A DNA stretch of 64,000 bases from Caldilinea sp. CFX5. Lineage in GTDB: Bacteria; Chloroflexota; Anaerolineae; Caldilineales; Caldilineaceae. The stretch spans positions 47,371-111,370 of the forward strand of contig QWII01000022.1 of assembly GCA_021405325.1 (NCBI GenBank), read 5' to 3'. This document shows, one piece after another, positions 54,691-62,134 of the stretch. Numbering within the stretch: position 1 is the first letter of the stretch; each line of letters starts with the position of its first letter. A program made the translations under genes and the position numbers. Below the pieces are notes generated by a model. The model worked only from the letters and a program-made list of their open reading frames with translations. It searched no databases and was not told where the DNA came from.

Positions 54691-55251
54691 CTATCCTCTC
54701 GCTTCGTCCAGGTAGGTCAACTGAAAGACATCATGATCACCATCAACCGGGCGTTTTTGCACATGGTCAATCGCCAGGTTAACGGCAAACATTTTACTGA
54801 GACCTTGCAACAGCCCGACCACCAGTGGCGCCATGCCTGCCCGGTGCGAGCGATAGTGGAGCACCATGCCCCGCTCATTGACTTCGGTGCATTCAAAGGA
54901 AGGCGGTTGCAACTCCGGGTAGAGCAGGCCAACGCGCGCGTGCATATTGTCCAGGTTGCGCAAAAATTCAGGTAAGGTGCTGCCCGACATCTTGAGCAGT
55001 TCGCCATACCCTTCGCGCGCTGTGTAGAGCGTCCAGTATTCACCAAAAGTGATCAGCACCGTTTCCGCTGACACCCCCAAAATCTTGCTGGCCGCATTCA
55101 CCAGTTTATAGGTGACTTCGTCAGGATACGGCTCCATGCTGACAAAGACCTCAATATCAACGCCGGCCTCCTCACGGATGGCCTCCCAGGTTGCTTCGCC
55201 AAACTGGGTGCAGACTAACTCCTCCACGGCCCGATTTACTAAGCCATACAT
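54691..55251 (-). CDS. H-NOX haem nitric oxide sensor protein
   Basis: This 186-residue haem protein of the H-NOX/HNOB family has the proximal His104 in [15 protein letters not shown] and the porphyrin-binding YxSxR motif at Tyr133-Ser135-Arg137 (HYRSHRAGM). The N terminus, [20 protein letters not shown], is typical. At the position of the oxygen-stabilising distal Tyr of thermophilic relatives (Tyr140 in Thermoanaerobacter H-NOX) I find Pro/Leu, which by family knowledge suggests an NO-selective, oxygen-non-binding sensor. It is transcribed with the HNOBA kinase, five bases apart. Confidence 0.93.
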   Translation of the reverse strand: MYGLVNRAVEELVCTQFGEATWEAIREEAGVDIEVFVSMEPYPDEVTYKLVNAASKILGVSAETVLITFGEYWTLYTAREGYGELLKMSGSTLPEFLRNLDNMHARVGLLYPELQPPSFECTEVNERGMVLHYRSHRAGMAPLVVGLLQGLSKMFAVNLAIDHVQKRPVDGDHDVFQLTYLDEARG

Positions 55252-55365
55252 GCCTTACTTCCCTTTCTCCCATCAAGTCACATGAACTAACTAACCATGT
55301 ACAGAGGATGCCGATATAAGAATCATTTTGACCAAAGAGTGCGCAGATTTTTGTTCTGATTCAAT

Positions 55366-55446
55366 CTGCTGTGTAAATAACAGGGATTTCACCGATTCCG
55401 CCGATTAGCGAATAGAAAAATCGGTGAAATCGGCGCAATCTTTGAT
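55366..55446. repeat. Palindromic element, family copy 1
   Basis: Starts CTGCTGTGTAAATAACAGGG; the stem GATTTCACCGATTCCGCCGA pairs imperfectly with TCGGTGAAATCGGCGCAATC. It shares its left end with the copy at 55491. It lies upstream of the H-NOX gene start, on the promoter-proximal side. Confidence 0.75.
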
Positions 55447-55490
55447 CAAAAGCTGATTTTCATGCTGATGGGTGTAACCCCTTCATGATG

Positions 55491-55584
55491 CCTGCTGTGT
55501 AAATAACAGGGATTTCACCGATAACGCCGATTAACGAATAGAAAAATCGGTGAAATCGGTGAAATCGCTGTTGCATTTTCATCG
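55491..55584. repeat. Palindromic element, family copy 2
   Basis: Starts CCTGCTGTGTAAATAACAGG like copy 1, and ends GCTGTTGCATTTTCATCG like the element at 41-128. The central stem (TTTCACCGAT...ATCGGTGAAA) pairs well. It is about 125 bases to the right of copy 1. Confidence 0.8.
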
Positions 55585-55608
55585 TTTGTGGCGTCCTCAG
55601 ACATGATG

Positions 55609-55712
55609 CCTGCTGTGAAAAGAGAACACGGATTCGGCGGATGCAGCGGATCAACGGATAAGAATCAGCCAAAATCCGCCGCATCCGTAACATCCGCGTT
55701 CTCTTTTCATCG
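55609..55712. repeat. Palindromic element, family copy 3 with a different stem
   Basis: Starts CCTGCTGTGAAAAGAGAACA and ends CGCGTTCTCTTTTCATCG. The stem GAAAAGAGAACACGGAT pairs with ATCCGCGTTCTCTTTTC with one mismatch. It keeps the family ends (CTGCTGTG... and TTTTCATCG), but its stem sequence is unrelated to copies 1 and 2 (GGATGC/ATCCGC in place of CACCGAT/ATCGGTG). Confidence 0.75.
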
Positions 55713-55838
55713 TTGCAATCTTTGATGATTTTCTAGAGTACGTGAATTCTCAGTAGACCGCAACGCAACCAAAGGGCAATGAATTGACTTGGGACTACGC
55801 GACTAAACGACTGCGGACTACTGATTCTAACTTATTGC

Positions 55839-56231
55839 CTACGCCACGGTTAACTGGCGGTGGACAACCTCTAGTAGCTCCCAGGAGCTGATCGGTTTGG
55901 TCAAAAAATCGGTGGCGCCGGCCGCCTGGGCGCGCAGGCGATCTTCGTCCAGCGCACTTGCCGTCAACATGATCACGGGGAGCTTTTGCTCATGGCGCTC
56001 CTTGCGTAACTTTTCCAGCAACATAATGCCATCCATCTCCGGCATGGCGACATCGATGATCGCCAGGTCAAATTTGCGCTCGGTCAAGTAAAAGAGCGCT
56101 TCCTGCCCGCTGCCGGCGGTGGTCACTTCATAGCCGCCTTTGCGCAGTTGGGTGCTTAGCACCCGCTGTGTCACCACATAATCATCGACCACCAGGATCG
56201 ATGCGGTTGGTTTTAGGGTTGTACTCTCCAT
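55839..56231 (-). CDS. Stand-alone response regulator receiver
   Basis: This is a 130-residue CheY-like receiver with no output domain. It contains ASILVVDDYVVTQRVL (acidic pocket), the phospho-Asp in FDLAIIDVAMPEMDGIML, LPVIMLTASALDEDRL and the Lys in ATDFLTKPISSWELLEVV. The frame is open to 56291, but the ATG at 56231 has GAGGAGAG before it. It is the last of the partner-switching group and is separated by a hairpin from the STAS gene. It may receive phosphate from the H-NOX-coupled kinase or the 49189 kinase. Confidence 0.92.
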   Translation of the reverse strand: MESTTLKPTASILVVDDYVVTQRVLSTQLRKGGYEVTTAGSGQEALFYLTERKFDLAIIDVAMPEMDGIMLLEKLRKERHEQKLPVIMLTASALDEDRLRAQAAGATDFLTKPISSWELLEVVHRQLTVA

Positions 56232-56275
56232 GCTCTCCTCTGTGTCTACGTTGTGCGCTGGTAATTGCCAAGCCT

Positions 56276-56306
56276 GCTCACAGCCGGTCACGGACCGGCT
56301 GTGAGC
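56276..56306. terminator. Hairpin with CCGGTCACGGACCGG core
   Basis: GCTCACAGCCGGTC (56276-56289) pairs perfectly with 56293-56306 around an ACG loop. The core is the same as at 46111-46135. It lies between the STAS gene and the receiver gene on the reverse strand. Confidence 0.65.
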
Positions 56307-56333
56307 AAAGGGGCTTAGTCGTTTCGTTGACGA

Positions 56334-56684
56334 CTAGAAAGAAGCCACCGCTTCTTGCACCGAATTTTTCATCTCAAAGATGCGATCAAATTTGGTCAGG
56401 CTCAAAATGCGTTTCACCGGCTCCGCTTGGGGCCAGACCATGCGGGCGTCGCCCCCCTGCTCGCGACACTGTTTGAGCGCGCTCACCAGTACAGCCATGC
56501 CGGCGCTATCGAGAAAGGGTGTTTGGCTCAAGTCCAAGACTAAATTTCTCGCCCCGCTATCCAACACCGCTTGCACCTGCTTGCGAAATTCCAAGGCGCG
56601 CAGTGTATCCAGCCGCCCCTGCGGCGCAATCGTCACAATGCGCACCACATTCTCTTTGACAGCGACCGTAAATTCGTTACTCAT
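56334..56684 (-). CDS. STAS-domain anti-sigma factor antagonist, RsbV-like
   Basis: This 116-residue protein has one STAS domain. The phosphorylatable serine is in TPFLDSAGMAVLVSALK, and RNLVLDLS precedes it. In partner-switching systems the dephosphorylated form binds an RsbW-type kinase and frees its target. The kinase-like ATPase gene (56707) is 22 bases upstream and the SpoIIE-type phosphatase immediately before that, so all three partners are encoded together. An AGGAGAAAG site precedes the ATG. Confidence 0.93.
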   Translation of the reverse strand: MSNEFTVAVKENVVRIVTIAPQGRLDTLRALEFRKQVQAVLDSGARNLVLDLSQTPFLDSAGMAVLVSALKQCREQGGDARMVWPQAEPVKRILSLTKFDRIFEMKNSVQEAVASF

Positions 56685-56706
56685 ACTTGCTTTCTCCTTG
56701 TGTTAA

Positions 56707-57231
56707 TTACTCCTCAACCGGAAAATGTTTGACCAACGTCCAGCAATTGCCGGTCGCATCGGATTGATAGTCCACTTCGTCCATCAGTTCGCGCACCAGG
56801 AAGAGGCCAAAGCCATGTTCCTGTAGCGCACCCAGGTGCGGCGCCGGCACCTGGGTGGGATCAAAGGAGCCGCCGGTGTCATGAAACCAGAGGGTCAACT
56901 GGGGCGGTTGCTCACTAAGTTGCAAGCACATCCGAATGCGCCCTGCTTGCCCGGCATAAGCATGGTTGACAATGTTGACTGCCACTTCCTGAATGGCAAG
57001 CTCCAGGTTATAGAGGTTGACAACCGGCTCGGCCAGATTCGGAATGGTCTCGGCCAGGGCACAGGCGCAGCGACTAAGCAGATGGATATGGCTCAGCGCC
57101 GCCGGAATTTCCAGGGAAACTTCCGACGGTGTGACCAGCGGGGGTGCGACCGACATGCTCTGCCCACCAGTTTTCTGGTCATCAGCGAAGGCGTCCTGCA
57201 TCAACCGGGTCAGGGTCACTTGATCAACCAT
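56707..57231 (-). CDS. RsbW-like serine kinase/anti-sigma ATPase
   Basis: This 174-residue protein has a GHKL ATPase fold: LYNLELAIQEVAVNIVNHAY (N-box), LWFHDTGGSFDPTQ (G1 box) and HGFGLFLVRELMDEVDY (G2 box). It should phosphorylate STAS partners. The start overlaps the phosphatase gene by eight bases. The first ~40 residues precede the domain; an internal Met at residue 26 is an alternative start. No cognate sigma factor is adjacent, so the target may be another protein. Confidence 0.9.
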   Translation of the reverse strand: MVDQVTLTRLMQDAFADDQKTGGQSMSVAPPLVTPSEVSLEIPAALSHIHLLSRCACALAETIPNLAEPVVNLYNLELAIQEVAVNIVNHAYAGQAGRIRMCLQLSEQPPQLTLWFHDTGGSFDPTQVPAPHLGALQEHGFGLFLVRELMDEVDYQSDATGNCWTLVKHFPVEE

Positions 57232-58783
57232 GACAATTTGTCCTTTTCAGCACCAAAAGGGTTTGGTCGTCAGCTTGCGGATGATCACCGGTGAACTGAT
57301 CGACCGTGGTGAAGATCTGTTGGATTAAACCGGCAGCGTCGGCGTCGGCAAGGTCATCGACCAGTTGCAAAAGCCGTTCATAGCCGAAGAGTTCCCCTTG
57401 CTGATCTTCCGCCTCACTAAAGCCGTCGCTGGTGATAAGCAGAATGTCCCCTGGTTGAAAATCCAGGCTGTACTGCTCCGCCAGGTTCACCGGCAACAGG
57501 CCCAGCGGCGGCGCATCTGCTTCTAGTAAGCGGGCCGGCCCTTGCACTGGACGGTAGATCACCGGCGCATGACCATCGTTGGCGTAGTAGAGCCGATGGC
57601 AGCGCCCGTCATATTGCCCGACAAAGAGGGTGGCGAACATATCCACTTCGGAAAAATCTCTATGGAGATATTCGTTGGTATTGCCCAGTAACCGCGCCGG
57701 CGCCGGCGTGGTCATCTCTTGCGCTTTGCCCCGCAAGACGGTGCGCAACATCGCCATCAGCAACGCCGCCGGCATCCCTTTGCCGGAGACATCACCCAGC
57801 ATCAGGGTCAAAATCGGCTCGTTGCTGGTGACAAAATCATAGAAGTCGCCGCCGACATGGGAGGCCGGTCGCGACTGCGCCGCCAGTTCGATCCCGGCAA
57901 GCGACGGGGTGCGCTGGGGCAGCAGACGCATCTGCACCTGGCGCGCCAGATCCATTTCAGTTTGAATGCGTGTTTGCACCAGCATCTCCTGGTGCAAGAG
58001 GGCATTTTCCAAGTTGGCGGCCGCCGGTTCAGCAATGGTGCTAAACAACTTGAGATCAGGCGCCTGAAAAGCGCCGTCATGCTTGTTTGCCGCCCCCAGC
58101 AGCAGCGATGTATCACGCCGCACGGGAATGCGCTTAACGAGCAGATTGCGCATGGGCGTGTTGAAGGCTGCCAAGAGCGTGTCGGCTTGTTGAAAAAGCC
58201 ACTGCTGTTTGGTTGCGCCATGCGCAAAGTGCGCCAAGAGCGACGGCCACCAGGCGTCTGACCACTGCTCCTGAGGATAGACGGCCAGCAGTGGCGGTTG
58301 TTGATCATATTGTAAGGCCATAAAGGCATAATCAGTCTTTAACAGTTGCGCCGTGATCTGCGCCAGATCGGCCAGCGTCTGACTCAAGCCCTTGTGGACG
58401 CGGGTGCTTTGGGCCAGTTGGTGGAGTGCCATCAAGCGATCTTGCTGGTCGATAATGTCGGTGGTCATGCGCTCCAGCTCATATTCCAGTTGCAGCAGAT
58501 CACTGAGCATCTGGGCATCGGTGGTCAGCCGCAGGCGCGCAATGGTGGTGTCTCTGCCGCAAACATGGAGCTTGCCGACCGTGCGCCCACTGATGACAAT
58601 GGGCGCGGCAAAGGTCGCCGGCCTCACACCGGTCACTGCCGGCCATTGGGCCAAAATCTTTTCCGCCTCATCGGTGAGATAAAAGGCGCTGGCGCCCCAA
58701 TCGACCCAAGCATCGGCCAGCCGGCTCAAGGTGGTTTGGTGGCTATTGATAATCGTAGTGAGAAACGATTGATCCACGGTCAA
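57224..58783 (-). CDS. SpoIIE/RsbU-type protein phosphatase with GAF-like region
   Basis: This protein of about 519 residues has an N-terminal part (about 1-270) without a membrane segment that includes a GAF-like sensor region (LADLAQITAQLLKTDYAFMA and surroundings). A PP2C-type SpoIIE domain follows: MRLLPQRTPSLAGIELAAQS, HVGGDFYDFVT, TLMLGDVSGKGMPAALLMAM and GDILLITSDGFSEAEDQQGE. It should dephosphorylate the STAS protein(s). The start codon is uncertain: TTG at 58783 or GTG at 58777, neither with a strong RBS. Confidence 0.9.
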   Translation of the reverse strand: MTVDQSFLTTIINSHQTTLSRLADAWVDWGASAFYLTDEAEKILAQWPAVTGVRPATFAAPIVISGRTVGKLHVCGRDTTIARLRLTTDAQMLSDLLQLEYELERMTTDIIDQQDRLMALHQLAQSTRVHKGLSQTLADLAQITAQLLKTDYAFMALQYDQQPPLLAVYPQEQWSDAWWPSLLAHFAHGATKQQWLFQQADTLLAAFNTPMRNLLVKRIPVRRDTSLLLGAANKHDGAFQAPDLKLFSTIAEPAAANLENALLHQEMLVQTRIQTEMDLARQVQMRLLPQRTPSLAGIELAAQSRPASHVGGDFYDFVTSNEPILTLMLGDVSGKGMPAALLMAMLRTVLRGKAQEMTTPAPARLLGNTNEYLHRDFSEVDMFATLFVGQYDGRCHRLYYANDGHAPVIYRPVQGPARLLEADAPPLGLLPVNLAEQYSLDFQPGDILLITSDGFSEAEDQQGELFGYERLLQLVDDLADADAAGLIQQIFTTVDQFTGDHPQADDQTLLVLKRTNCHG

Positions 58784-58859
58784 CTCGATTTGCTAGGGTA
58801 CACTACAACGGATTTTTACCCGTCGCGGTGATACTTTGTCGATTGGTTACAAACCGTAC

Positions 58860-59264
58860 CTACAAGTAACGCAAGGCTTGTAGGGCGTCGCGTTCGGTTG
58901 GGTAGATGGTGAACATCTTGTCGAGCCGGGTGAGTTCAAAGATGATGCGCACCGGTTGCTGTAATTCGCATAGTACAAACTCCCCTGCCTGTTCCCGCTG
59001 GTGCTTCATCCCTTTGACCAGGACGGAGAGACCGGTGGAATCGATAAAGTGCACTTTGCTCAAATTCACCACCATGCGACCACCGGTGCGGATCGCCGCG
59101 GTCAACTGGGCGTCCACCTGTTTGCCCTGGTGGGCATCCAGGCGGCCTTGCAACTTCACGACTTGGATGGATGGTTGGATGGATGGTTGGATGGATGGTT
59201 GGATGGATGGTTGGATGGATGGCAAGTCTTGAGTATGCGATCGGTCAAGGGTCATTATTGTCAT
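58860..59264 (-). CDS. STAS-domain protein with PSIQ repeats
   Basis: This is a 134-residue protein. After [15 protein letters not shown] comes a PSIQ-type tetrapeptide repeated about five times (residues about 15-34), then a STAS domain ([20 protein letters not shown]) with the phospho-Ser in [17 protein letters not shown]. The domain is a second antagonist candidate for the RsbW-like ATPase. The repeats come from a 12-base tandem array at 59164-59222, so changes in copy number would lengthen the N terminus without a frameshift. AGGAGG precedes the ATG; the next gene upstream is the glycosyltransferase at 59275, 10 bases away. Confidence 0.9.
59164..59222. repeat. 12-base tandem repeat inside the STAS gene
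   Basis: TGGATGGATGGT is repeated nearly five times (4.9 copies) without error. It is read on the reverse strand as Pro-Ser-Ile-Gln units. Because the unit is a multiple of three, slippage would change the protein length, not the frame. Confidence 0.9.
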
Positions 59265-59274
59265 GTGGAGCCTC

Positions 59275-60486
59275 CTATTTTAAGAGCGCTTCAATATGGA
59301 GTAAATACCAATCAACCACCTCGGCCAACGGTAGGCCACGGGCGGCCAGGTAGTTCTGGCGCCCCATCTCTACCCGCCGTTCGGGTTGGTCTAAGATGCG
59401 CGTCAAGGCGTCGGCTAGGCTTTGCGGGTTGTTGGGTTCAAAAAATTCGCCAGTGTATCCTTCTTCGGTAATCAGTTCAGCCAGGTCGCCAATCTTGGGC
59501 AGGACCACCGCTTTGCCATAGTCGCCGGCCTGGTGCAGCACGCCGGAACTGCCGGTCGTGCTGGTATAAGGAAAGACCACGGCGGCGGCTTCACCAAAGA
59601 TGCGCGGCACATCATCTTCGGCCACATAGCCGGTGTAGCGCACATTGGGGATGGCAGCGTATTGCTGGGCAACGGTTTCCAGATAGCTCGGCGCGTTCGG
59701 GCTGTTGGTGCCGGCAATGACCAGTTCCAGCGCCCCTTGCTGCCGGCGTTGCAGGAGGTCAAAGGCTTCCACCAACGTTTCGACCCGTTTATAGGTGCCA
59801 AACTTGCCAAAGGTCATAATACGCAGCGGCCCCTCCGGTAGCTCAAAAGAAGGGGGCGCGCTCTCCGCCTCAAAGGAGCCATGCGGCGCCAGCAGCACAT
59901 TGGTCGCGCCGTAGCGTTCTTCCAAGATTTCCACATATTTGGGGATGGTGACGGCCACCAGATGCGCCCGCAAAATCAGATGAGTGATGAGCCAGCCCAT
60001 GAACCGAATCAGCCGCTCCATGATTGGTTTGTCGGCAAAACCGGCGCTCTTGAGATCGACCGTCTCCATAATGTTGTGGAGCAGCACCACTGTGCGCACC
60101 CCAAAGAGGCGGAGCAGGGCTGGCGTCAACAAGCCCAACGTCGCCGGGATTTTGCGGTCGCCAAAGCTGGCAAATTGAATATTAAAGAGCACGACATCCG
60201 GTCTGGTCTGTTGGACAGCCCGTAGGATGCGCCAACAGTTCGCCCACCCGTTAAAGCACCAACAAGGCAGAAAATGCAGCCGGGCGTTGCTCGGCTCCGC
60301 GCCCGGTTCGGGCGCTTCGGCCTGATAAGCTTTGCCCGTCGGCAACTCATCCACCAATAGACAGAGGTCGGTCACTTCCGGTTTTTTGCTAAAGGCGCGC
60401 ACAAAATGAAAGGCATATTCATTGAGCGAGCCGGCGCTCGGCGGATAGGTGGTGACGATACCCAGTCGCAAGTTACGCTTTGGCAT
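59275..60486 (-). CDS. Glycosyltransferase family 4-type
   Basis: This 403-residue enzyme has a two-domain GT-B fold. The N terminus, [20 protein letters not shown], is typical of GT4-type enzymes. [20 protein letters not shown] marks the nucleotide-sugar domain, and [20 protein letters not shown] matches the C-terminal donor-binding region. It should add a sugar to a lipid-linked or surface glycan. The reading frame continues upstream to 60579, but the ATG at 60486 has GAGGCG ahead of it and overlaps the family 2 glycosyltransferase by 14 bases, indicating coupling. Confidence 0.88.
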   Translation of the reverse strand: MPKRNLRLGIVTTYPPSAGSLNEYAFHFVRAFSKKPEVTDLCLLVDELPTGKAYQAEAPEPGAEPSNARLHFLPCWCFNGWANCWRILRAVQQTRPDVVLFNIQFASFGDRKIPATLGLLTPALLRLFGVRTVVLLHNIMETVDLKSAGFADKPIMERLIRFMGWLITHLILRAHLVAVTIPKYVEILEERYGATNVLLAPHGSFEAESAPPSFELPEGPLRIMTFGKFGTYKRVETLVEAFDLLQRRQQGALELVIAGTNSPNAPSYLETVAQQYAAIPNVRYTGYVAEDDVPRIFGEAAAVVFPYTSTTGSSGVLHQAGDYGKAVVLPKIGDLAELITEEGYTGEFFEPNNPQSLADALTRILDQPERRVEMGRQNYLAARGLPLAEVVDWYLLHIEALLK

Positions 60487-61243
60487 AGACGCCTCGCAAA
60501 TCGTTCCACTTGATACGGAAAAGATCGCGCAAAAAGCGTTTGACCTCTTTGCCCATATCCACCTTCGAGCCGGGCGCATCGATCCAATTCACCGGCACCT
60601 CAGCCACGCGATAGCCCCACTTCGCCGCCAGATAGAGGATCTCCAGATCAAAGGAGAAGCCCATGATGGTTTGCGCCCGGTGGAGGCGATGGGCGGCCTC
60701 CCGCGTGTAGAGTTTGAAACCACACTGGGTGTCACGCACGCCGATGCGAAACAGGACGCGCACCAGCCAGCGCAGCCCGCCACTGAGTAGATGACGCACC
60801 CAGGCTTTGTTGCCTTCGGCAGCCCCCTCAGCGGCGCGCGAACCGATGGCAAGGGCGTAGCCTTCATGTTGTACTTTGTGAAGCAACTTGCTGATCTCTT
60901 CAATCGGGGTGGAATTGTCCGCATCGGTGAAAAGAATGTAACGCCCCCTGGCCGCCAACATGCCGCGATGGACAGCATTCCCTTTCCCGGCGTTGCGGGC
61001 GGCGCGCAGGAGCCGTAAATTGGCAAAACCCAGATCCGCGACTAGTTGCGCCGTCTGATCGCGGGAGCCATCATCGGCCACAATCAATTCCCACGGAATG
61101 CCCAGGTCGGAGACATAAGAGGCAATCGCACCGATGGTGGGAATGATCCGGATTTCCTCGTTATAGGCTGGAATGACGACTGACAGGAGAACGTCGCCGG
61201 TCACTGGTTGCGTTTTCCAAAGTTGATACTGTTCGTAGGACAT
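60473..61243 (-). CDS. Family 2 glycosyltransferase, dolichyl-phosphate-glucosyltransferase-like
   Basis: This 256-residue GT-A enzyme begins LLSVVIPAYNEEIRIIPTIG, followed by LIVADDGSRDQTAQLV and the DxD-type ILFTDADNSTPIEEI. CGFKLYTREAAHRLH and a final basic segment are typical of the polyprenol-phosphate glycosyltransferase group (ALG5-like). It probably charges a lipid carrier with a hexose. It is the first gene of the reverse-strand block that includes the flippase and acyltransferase. GAAAGGGTC precedes the ATG. Confidence 0.88.
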   Translation of the reverse strand: MSYEQYQLWKTQPVTGDVLLSVVIPAYNEEIRIIPTIGAIASYVSDLGIPWELIVADDGSRDQTAQLVADLGFANLRLLRAARNAGKGNAVHRGMLAARGRYILFTDADNSTPIEEISKLLHKVQHEGYALAIGSRAAEGAAEGNKAWVRHLLSGGLRWLVRVLFRIGVRDTQCGFKLYTREAAHRLHRAQTIMGFSFDLEILYLAAKWGYRVAEVPVNWIDAPGSKVDMGKEVKRFLRDLFRIKWNDLRGVYAKA

Positions 61244-61587
61244 AGACCCTTTCCCTATACATGCTGGCTGGCGGTTGCTGATTCATTTGGATCTGTTGCA
61301 CATCATTAAGCTCTCAGTAGCGATAAGCTATTCAGTATCGACGTTTGTCATCCCAGTCCGTTATGTAACCATTGTTGCGAATGAACAGGTCAAATGGTGT
61401 ATTTCTTAGTTTGCTTACCATTTTCACAGCAAGCTAACGATTATTGGTCTATCAGTATATCAGTAGAATGGCGTCCGTAAATCGCATTTTTTCTGTATAT
61501 CGCGTCGTGCTTTTTATGGGGAGCGAAAGCGCAATTTCGGGGGTGGGCAGATTGACAAGCCGCCCAGTCAGCCGTATGATCCAGGCT
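61244..61587. other. Divergent intergenic region without assignable feature
   Basis: About 340 bases between the glycosyltransferase and the divergent Mut7-C gene. It is AT-richer than the surroundings and should hold promoters for both. No long palindrome or convincing small gene is visible; the reading frame of the Mut7-C gene is open here but lacks an RBS. Confidence 0.45.
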
Positions 61588-62091
61588 ATGGAACGTGAAA
61601 CCGTGGGCTGTGAGCCAATCAAATTTATCCTCGATGTCCATCTGGGGCGCCTGGCGCGTTGGCTGCGCATGTTGGGCTTTGACACCCTCTATCGCAATGA
61701 CTATGACGACCCGGAGATTGTGGCGATTGCCGGGCAAGAAGGCCGTACCATTCTGACCCGTGACCTCGGCATTATGAAACGCCGCGCCGTCACCCACGGC
61801 TACCATGTGCAATCGACCAAGCCGCAGGAACAACTAGACGAAGTGCTGACCCGCTACCAGCTCCACAACCAGATCAGACCCTTCCACCGCTGTATTGTCT
61901 GCAACGGCTTGCTGCATACTGTGCCGAAAGAAGCGGTAGTGAACGAATTGGAACCCAAGACCATCCTCTACTATGATGAATTTTTCCAATGTACGGATTG
62001 TCGGAAAATTTACTGGCGGGGCAGCCACTTTGAGCGGATGACCAGCTTTATCAATGGGCTGAACGGCCAAACTGGCGACGATGAAGGATAG
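61588..62091 (+). CDS. Mut7-C RNase domain protein
   Basis: This protein of about 167 residues has a PIN-like fold of the Mut7-C family (DUF82): FILDVHLGRLARWLRMLGFD, the acidic DDPEIVAIA and ILTRDLGIMKRR. A C-terminal zinc ribbon (CIVC...CTDC) completes it. The family is predicted to be RNA nuclease-like. The start is uncertain: ATG codons at 61576 and 61588 are both reasonable, and the frame is open from 61444. The end overlaps an upstream candidate start of serB. Confidence 0.85.
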   Translation: MERETVGCEPIKFILDVHLGRLARWLRMLGFDTLYRNDYDDPEIVAIAGQEGRTILTRDLGIMKRRAVTHGYHVQSTKPQEQLDEVLTRYQLHNQIRPFHRCIVCNGLLHTVPKEAVVNELEPKTILYYDEFFQCTDCRKIYWRGSHFERMTSFINGLNGQTGDDEG

Positions 62092-62134
62092 CCATGCAAA
62101 CGAAGCAACCACAGAGAGAGGCAGCCGGACGCCC

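Larger units (their letters stand above)
55252..55838. other. Intergenic region with three palindromic elements
   Basis: This 587-base stretch separates the H-NOX gene from the receiver gene upstream. It holds three related palindromic elements (55366-55446, 55491-55584, 55609-55712), and no open frame in it looks coding. The promoter of the H-NOX/kinase/flippase unit should lie within it, but I cannot define it. Confidence 0.6.

Noticed and set aside
55252..55838. Small open frame at 55460-55693 upstream of H-NOX
   Set aside because: It is made almost entirely of palindromic repeat sequence and has no RBS or conserved content.
59164..59222. Repeat array that could be mistaken for a CRISPR
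   Set aside because: The units are contiguous 12-mers with no spacers, lie within a coding gene, and no cas genes are present.
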